This document shows positions 61,521 through 64,000 of a stretch of 64,000 nucleotides of DNA, piece after piece; within the stretch, counting starts at the first letter, position 1; each line of letters starts with the position of its first letter. The DNA comes from Micromonospora zamorensis (lineage in GTDB: Bacteria; Actinomycetota; Actinomycetes; Mycobacteriales; Micromonosporaceae): assembly GCF_900090275.1 (NCBI RefSeq), contig NZ_LT607755.1:2232001-2296000 (forward strand). Direction: 5' to 3'. Position numbers and translations under genes: made by a program. The notes under the pieces are model-generated. The model saw only the letters and a program-made list of their open reading frames with translations, did not search any database and was not told the DNA's origin.

Positions 61521-62135
61521 ATGGCAAAGGTCATCTCCACGTTGTTCATCTCGGCCGACGGTGTGGCCGAGATCGACCCCGACTGGCACTTCCCGTACTT
61601 CGACGAGAACATGGGTCGCGCCGTCAGCGAGGACTACGACACCGCCGACGTGCTGCTCATCGGCCGCGAGACCTACGACAGTTTCGCCGGGGCGTGGCCC
61701 GACCGTGAGGCCGCCGGTGGTGACGACGCCTCGTTCGCCAAACAACTCGGCGACGTCCGCAAGGTCGTCGTCTCGCGTCAGTCGCTCGACCTGCCCTGGC
61801 GCAACTCGGAGCTGATCCAGGGCGATCTCCTCGATGCCGTCGCCTCGCTCAAGGCCGACGCGGGTGTCCGAGGCATCCTCATCCCCGGGTCGATCTCGGT
61901 GGTGCAGCAACTGCTCGCCGCGGGGTTGGTCGACGAGCTGCGTCTGCTGGTGCATCCGGTCGCGGCCCGCAAGGGCCGCAAGCTGTTCGACGAGGGCGAT
62001 GCCGCGTACCACCTGCGTCTGGTGGCGTCCGAAGCCTTTCCGACGGGAGTGCTGCGCGTCATCTACGCGCCGGGCGTGGCCCCGAACGCGGCCGGCTACG
62101 ACGACGTCAAGGACCAGGTGCCGGCCGGAAGCTAG
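61521..62135 (+). CDS. RibD C-terminal / dihydrofolate reductase-like protein
   Basis: The 204-residue protein has the fold of RibD C-terminal reductases (TLFISADGVAEI at the N-terminus, DVLLIGRETYDSFAGAWP, then GILIPGSISVVQQLL). Members of this large family reduce pteridine-like or unknown substrates with NADPH. ATG at 61521 follows GAAGGGA. It is monocistronic between two secreted hydrolases, and context does not indicate a pathway. Confidence 0.87.
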   Translation: MAKVISTLFISADGVAEIDPDWHFPYFDENMGRAVSEDYDTADVLLIGRETYDSFAGAWPDREAAGGDDASFAKQLGDVRKVVVSRQSLDLPWRNSELIQGDLLDAVASLKADAGVRGILIPGSISVVQQLLAAGLVDELRLLVHPVAARKGRKLFDEGDAAYHLRLVASEAFPTGVLRVIYAPGVAPNAAGYDDVKDQVPAGS

Positions 62136-62250
62136 TACGCGTCCCACACCCTGACCCACCATTTAATTAGCCCCATCTATATTGACGTTCGGCCTTGGCA
62201 ACGACAGGATCTTGGCACCACCCCCACTGTGATCCCGTCTGGGAGACGCC

Positions 62251-63144
62251 ATGAACCGTCCTCGCCTGCCCCTCCTGCGGTCAGCCACCCGGCTGGCCGC
62301 ACTCGCACTGGCCACCGCCGGCGTGCTGCTCACCGTCGCCACACCCGCCAGCGCGGCCGTGCCCGCCGGCCGCTACGTCGCGCTGGGCGACTCGTACGCC
62401 GCTGGTCCGCTGATCCCCACCCAGGTCGACCTGAACTGCCTGCGGTCCAACCGCAACTACCCGTCGCTGGTGGCCACGGCCGCCAGCTCGTCGTCGTTTG
62501 CCGACGTGAGCTGTTCCGGGGCCACCACGGAGGACATCCTCTCCGGCGGCAGCGGCGCGCTGGGCATCGCACTGCCGCCACAACTGAACGCGGTCACGTC
62601 GAACACGTCGCTGGTGACGGTGCAGATCGGCGGCAACGACATCGGCTTCTCCGGCATCATCACCGACTGCGCGGAGGCGAGCCTCAGCAGCCCGCTCGGC
62701 TCGCCGTGCAAGAACCGTTTCACCGCCGGAGGTGTCGACCAGTTGCAGGCGAGGATCGTCGCCGCGACGCCGAAGGTGACAGCGGTGCTTCAGGCCGTCC
62801 GCCGGGCCGCGCCGGGCGCGCGGGTCGTGGTGCTGGGATACCCGGCGATCCTGCCGGACTCCGGGTACGGGTGCTGGCCCGTCGTTCCGATCGCCTACCA
62901 GGACGTGCCGTACCTGCGGGGCGTCGAAAAGTCGCTCAACGCCATGCTGGCCAGCGCCGCAGGCGCCAACGGCGCCACCTACGCCGACGTCTACACCCCG
63001 TCGATCGGCCGCGACACGTGCAAGAGCAGTGGCACCCGGTGGGTCGAGGGGCTGGTGCCCCAGAACGCGGCCGCCCCGTTCCACCCGAACGCCCGGGGTG
63101 AGCAGGGCATGGCCACGGCCGTGCTCGCCAAGCTGAACAGCTGA
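62251..63144 (+). CDS. Secreted SGNH/GDSL lipase or esterase
   Basis: The 297-residue protein has a Sec signal peptide (cleavage near ASA-A, residues 34-37) and SGNH blocks: block I ALGDSYAAG (Ser48), Gly in VSCSGATTED, block III QIGGNDIGF (Asn) and block V FHPNARGEQG (His). Six Cys in the mature part fit the three disulfides of actinomycete secreted SGNH lipases. ATG at 62251 follows GGGAGA. It is convergent with the TetR gene across a hairpin. Confidence 0.92.
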   Translation: MNRPRLPLLRSATRLAALALATAGVLLTVATPASAAVPAGRYVALGDSYAAGPLIPTQVDLNCLRSNRNYPSLVATAASSSSFADVSCSGATTEDILSGGSGALGIALPPQLNAVTSNTSLVTVQIGGNDIGFSGIITDCAEASLSSPLGSPCKNRFTAGGVDQLQARIVAATPKVTAVLQAVRRAAPGARVVVLGYPAILPDSGYGCWPVVPIAYQDVPYLRGVEKSLNAMLASAAGANGATYADVYTPSIGRDTCKSSGTRWVEGLVPQNAAAPFHPNARGEQGMATAVLAKLNS

Positions 63145-63162
63145 CCCGGCCCGCGATCGGTT

Positions 63163-63196
63163 GAACCTGCCCCGTCGGCAACGGCGGGGCAGGTTC
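63163..63196. terminator. Bidirectional hairpin between lipase and TetR genes
   Basis: GAACCTGCCCCG (63163-63174) pairs perfectly with CGGGGCAGGTTC (63185-63196) around a 10-base loop, between convergent genes. Confidence 0.85.
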
Positions 63197-63208
63197 GCGG
63201 CTGCCGTC

Positions 63209-63922
63209 TCAGCGACGTGGCGATGCCCAGCCGCGCTGGTGCAGGCGTTCGATGCCGTCCAGCAGCAGGTCCAGCGCGAACTCGAACTCGAACTGGTCGT
63301 CACAGCCCTGCCCCAGGACGGACTCGTCGTCGTGCGACGCCGCCATGGCGATCTCCGCGACATGCGGGAACCTGGCCGCGATCTCCGGTGGTAGGGCCGC
63401 CGGCGGTGGGGCCGGGTCGGTCCTGCCGGATCGACCGGCGCGCCGGGAGTCGTCGAAGAGTTCCTGGCTGAAACCCAGAATTCGGCTGCCCATCGCGTGC
63501 ATCACGTGGTGCGCGAGATCGACGGAGAATCCGCCGGCCCGGAACGCCCCGATCATGGAGTCGAGGTAGGCCAGGACGGCCGGCGTCGCCATGTTCCGCG
63601 TCTCGATCGCCAGCGGCGCCCAGGGATGGCGCAGCAGCACCTGCCGCGCCGAGAGGATGCGCTGGCGGACCGCGTGCTTCCAGTCGGCCCCGGGCACGGG
63701 CGGGTCGATCTCACCGACGACCACGTCGATCATGCCGTCGAGCAACTCGTCCTTGTTGGCCACGTGCTTGTAGAGGGCCATCGGCACGACGCCCAGGTCC
63801 TGGGCGAGGTTGCGCATGCTGAGGGACTCGATCCCGGCCTCGTCGGCGAGCGCGACGGCGGCGCGCAGGATCCGGTCCCTGCTCAGCGGCGTACGGCGCA
63901 GCGTCTCAGCCTGCTCAGCCAT
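63209..63922 (-). CDS. TetR-family transcriptional regulator
   Basis: The 237-residue protein has a TetR N-terminal helix-turn-helix (residues about 15-62, SLSMRNLAQDLGVVPMALYK) and a TetR_C-type ligand-binding domain (WAPLAIETRNMATPAVLAYL and following helices). It is transcribed leftward, and the DNA just upstream holds a candidate operator overlapping a TTGACA box, so it probably represses itself and a divergent gene beyond the window. The ligand is unknown. Confidence 0.9.
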   Translation of the reverse strand: MAEQAETLRRTPLSRDRILRAAVALADEAGIESLSMRNLAQDLGVVPMALYKHVANKDELLDGMIDVVVGEIDPPVPGADWKHAVRQRILSARQVLLRHPWAPLAIETRNMATPAVLAYLDSMIGAFRAGGFSVDLAHHVMHAMGSRILGFSQELFDDSRRAGRSGRTDPAPPPAALPPEIAARFPHVAEIAMAASHDDESVLGQGCDDQFEFEFALDLLLDGIERLHQRGWASPRR

Positions 63923-63969
63923 CTCGCTCCTCGTCGTCGGGCGGGCATTCGAACCCTAATCCCCTTGAC

Positions 63970-63988
63970 AGGTGTACGCCGTATACCT
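63970..63988. promoter_or_regulatory. Candidate TetR operator overlapping TTGACA
   Basis: AGGTGTACGCCGTATACCT is an inverted repeat (8-base arms, one mismatch, 3-base spacer), 48 bases upstream of the TetR start. A TTGACA box at 63965-63970 points right toward a gene outside the window. Confidence 0.55.
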
Positions 63989-64000
63989 ACCGTTCTCTCC

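Overview
The window is GC-rich actinomycete DNA with strong G/C wobble bias, frequent GTG starts, a modular type I polyketide synthase (PKS), and secreted plant-polymer hydrolases with CBM2 or Tat features. This suggests a Micromonosporaceae-like genome, but the genus is inferred and not proven.

Region 1 (1-34.6 kb) is the right-hand end of a type I PKS cluster and its supply genes. It holds the end of one PKS subunit (one module, KS-AT-DH-KR-ACP) and a complete 6311-residue subunit with four modules: KS-AT-DH-KR-ACP twice, then KS-AT-KR-ACP, then KS-AT-KR0-ACP. Docking peptides link the two subunits and no thioesterase is present. Every acyltransferase carries malonyl-type motifs, and the reductive domains predict a triene, then a hydroxyl, then an unreduced keto group. 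Methylmalonyl-CoA mutase small and large subunits follow. A leftward group encodes a eukaryote-style single-chain acyl-CoA carboxylase (1800 aa), a small DUF5988-like protein and a phosphopantetheinyl transferase.

Region 2 (34.8-53.1 kb) is bounded by two MocR-type (GntR/aminotransferase) regulators. It is a tightly packed rightward set of fourteen genes that looks like a separate, chorismate-derived amino acid or small-peptide pathway. In order it encodes a PabB/TrpE-like synthase, PabA/TrpG amidotransferase, SDR, PaaK-like adenylating ligase, BacA-type prephenate decarboxylase, amidohydrolase, MFS exporter, free-standing B3/B4 tRNA-editing domain, ATP-grasp ligase, second MFS exporter, TrpB2-like PLP enzyme, iron-sulfur flavoprotein, cupin, an altered AroQ chorismate mutase and a UbiD-like decarboxylase. 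No NRPS is present. The combination overlaps bacilysin logic (BacA, cupin, SDR, ATP-grasp, MFS) and p-aminophenylalanine/amiclenomycin logic (PabAB, ADC mutase). I consider this the most interesting system in the window. Whether it also feeds the neighbouring PKS cannot be told from sequence alone.

Region 3 (53.2-64 kb) looks like ordinary chromosome: a lipoprotein, a Tat-exported GH95 alpha-fucosidase, a methyltransferase, an unknown protein, a glyoxalase-fold protein, OsmC, a CBM2-GH62 arabinofuranosidase behind a CebR/CelR-like operator, a RibD/DHFR-like reductase, a secreted SGNH lipase and a TetR regulator with a candidate operator at the window edge. No tRNA, rRNA, CRISPR array, insertion sequence or attachment site was seen.
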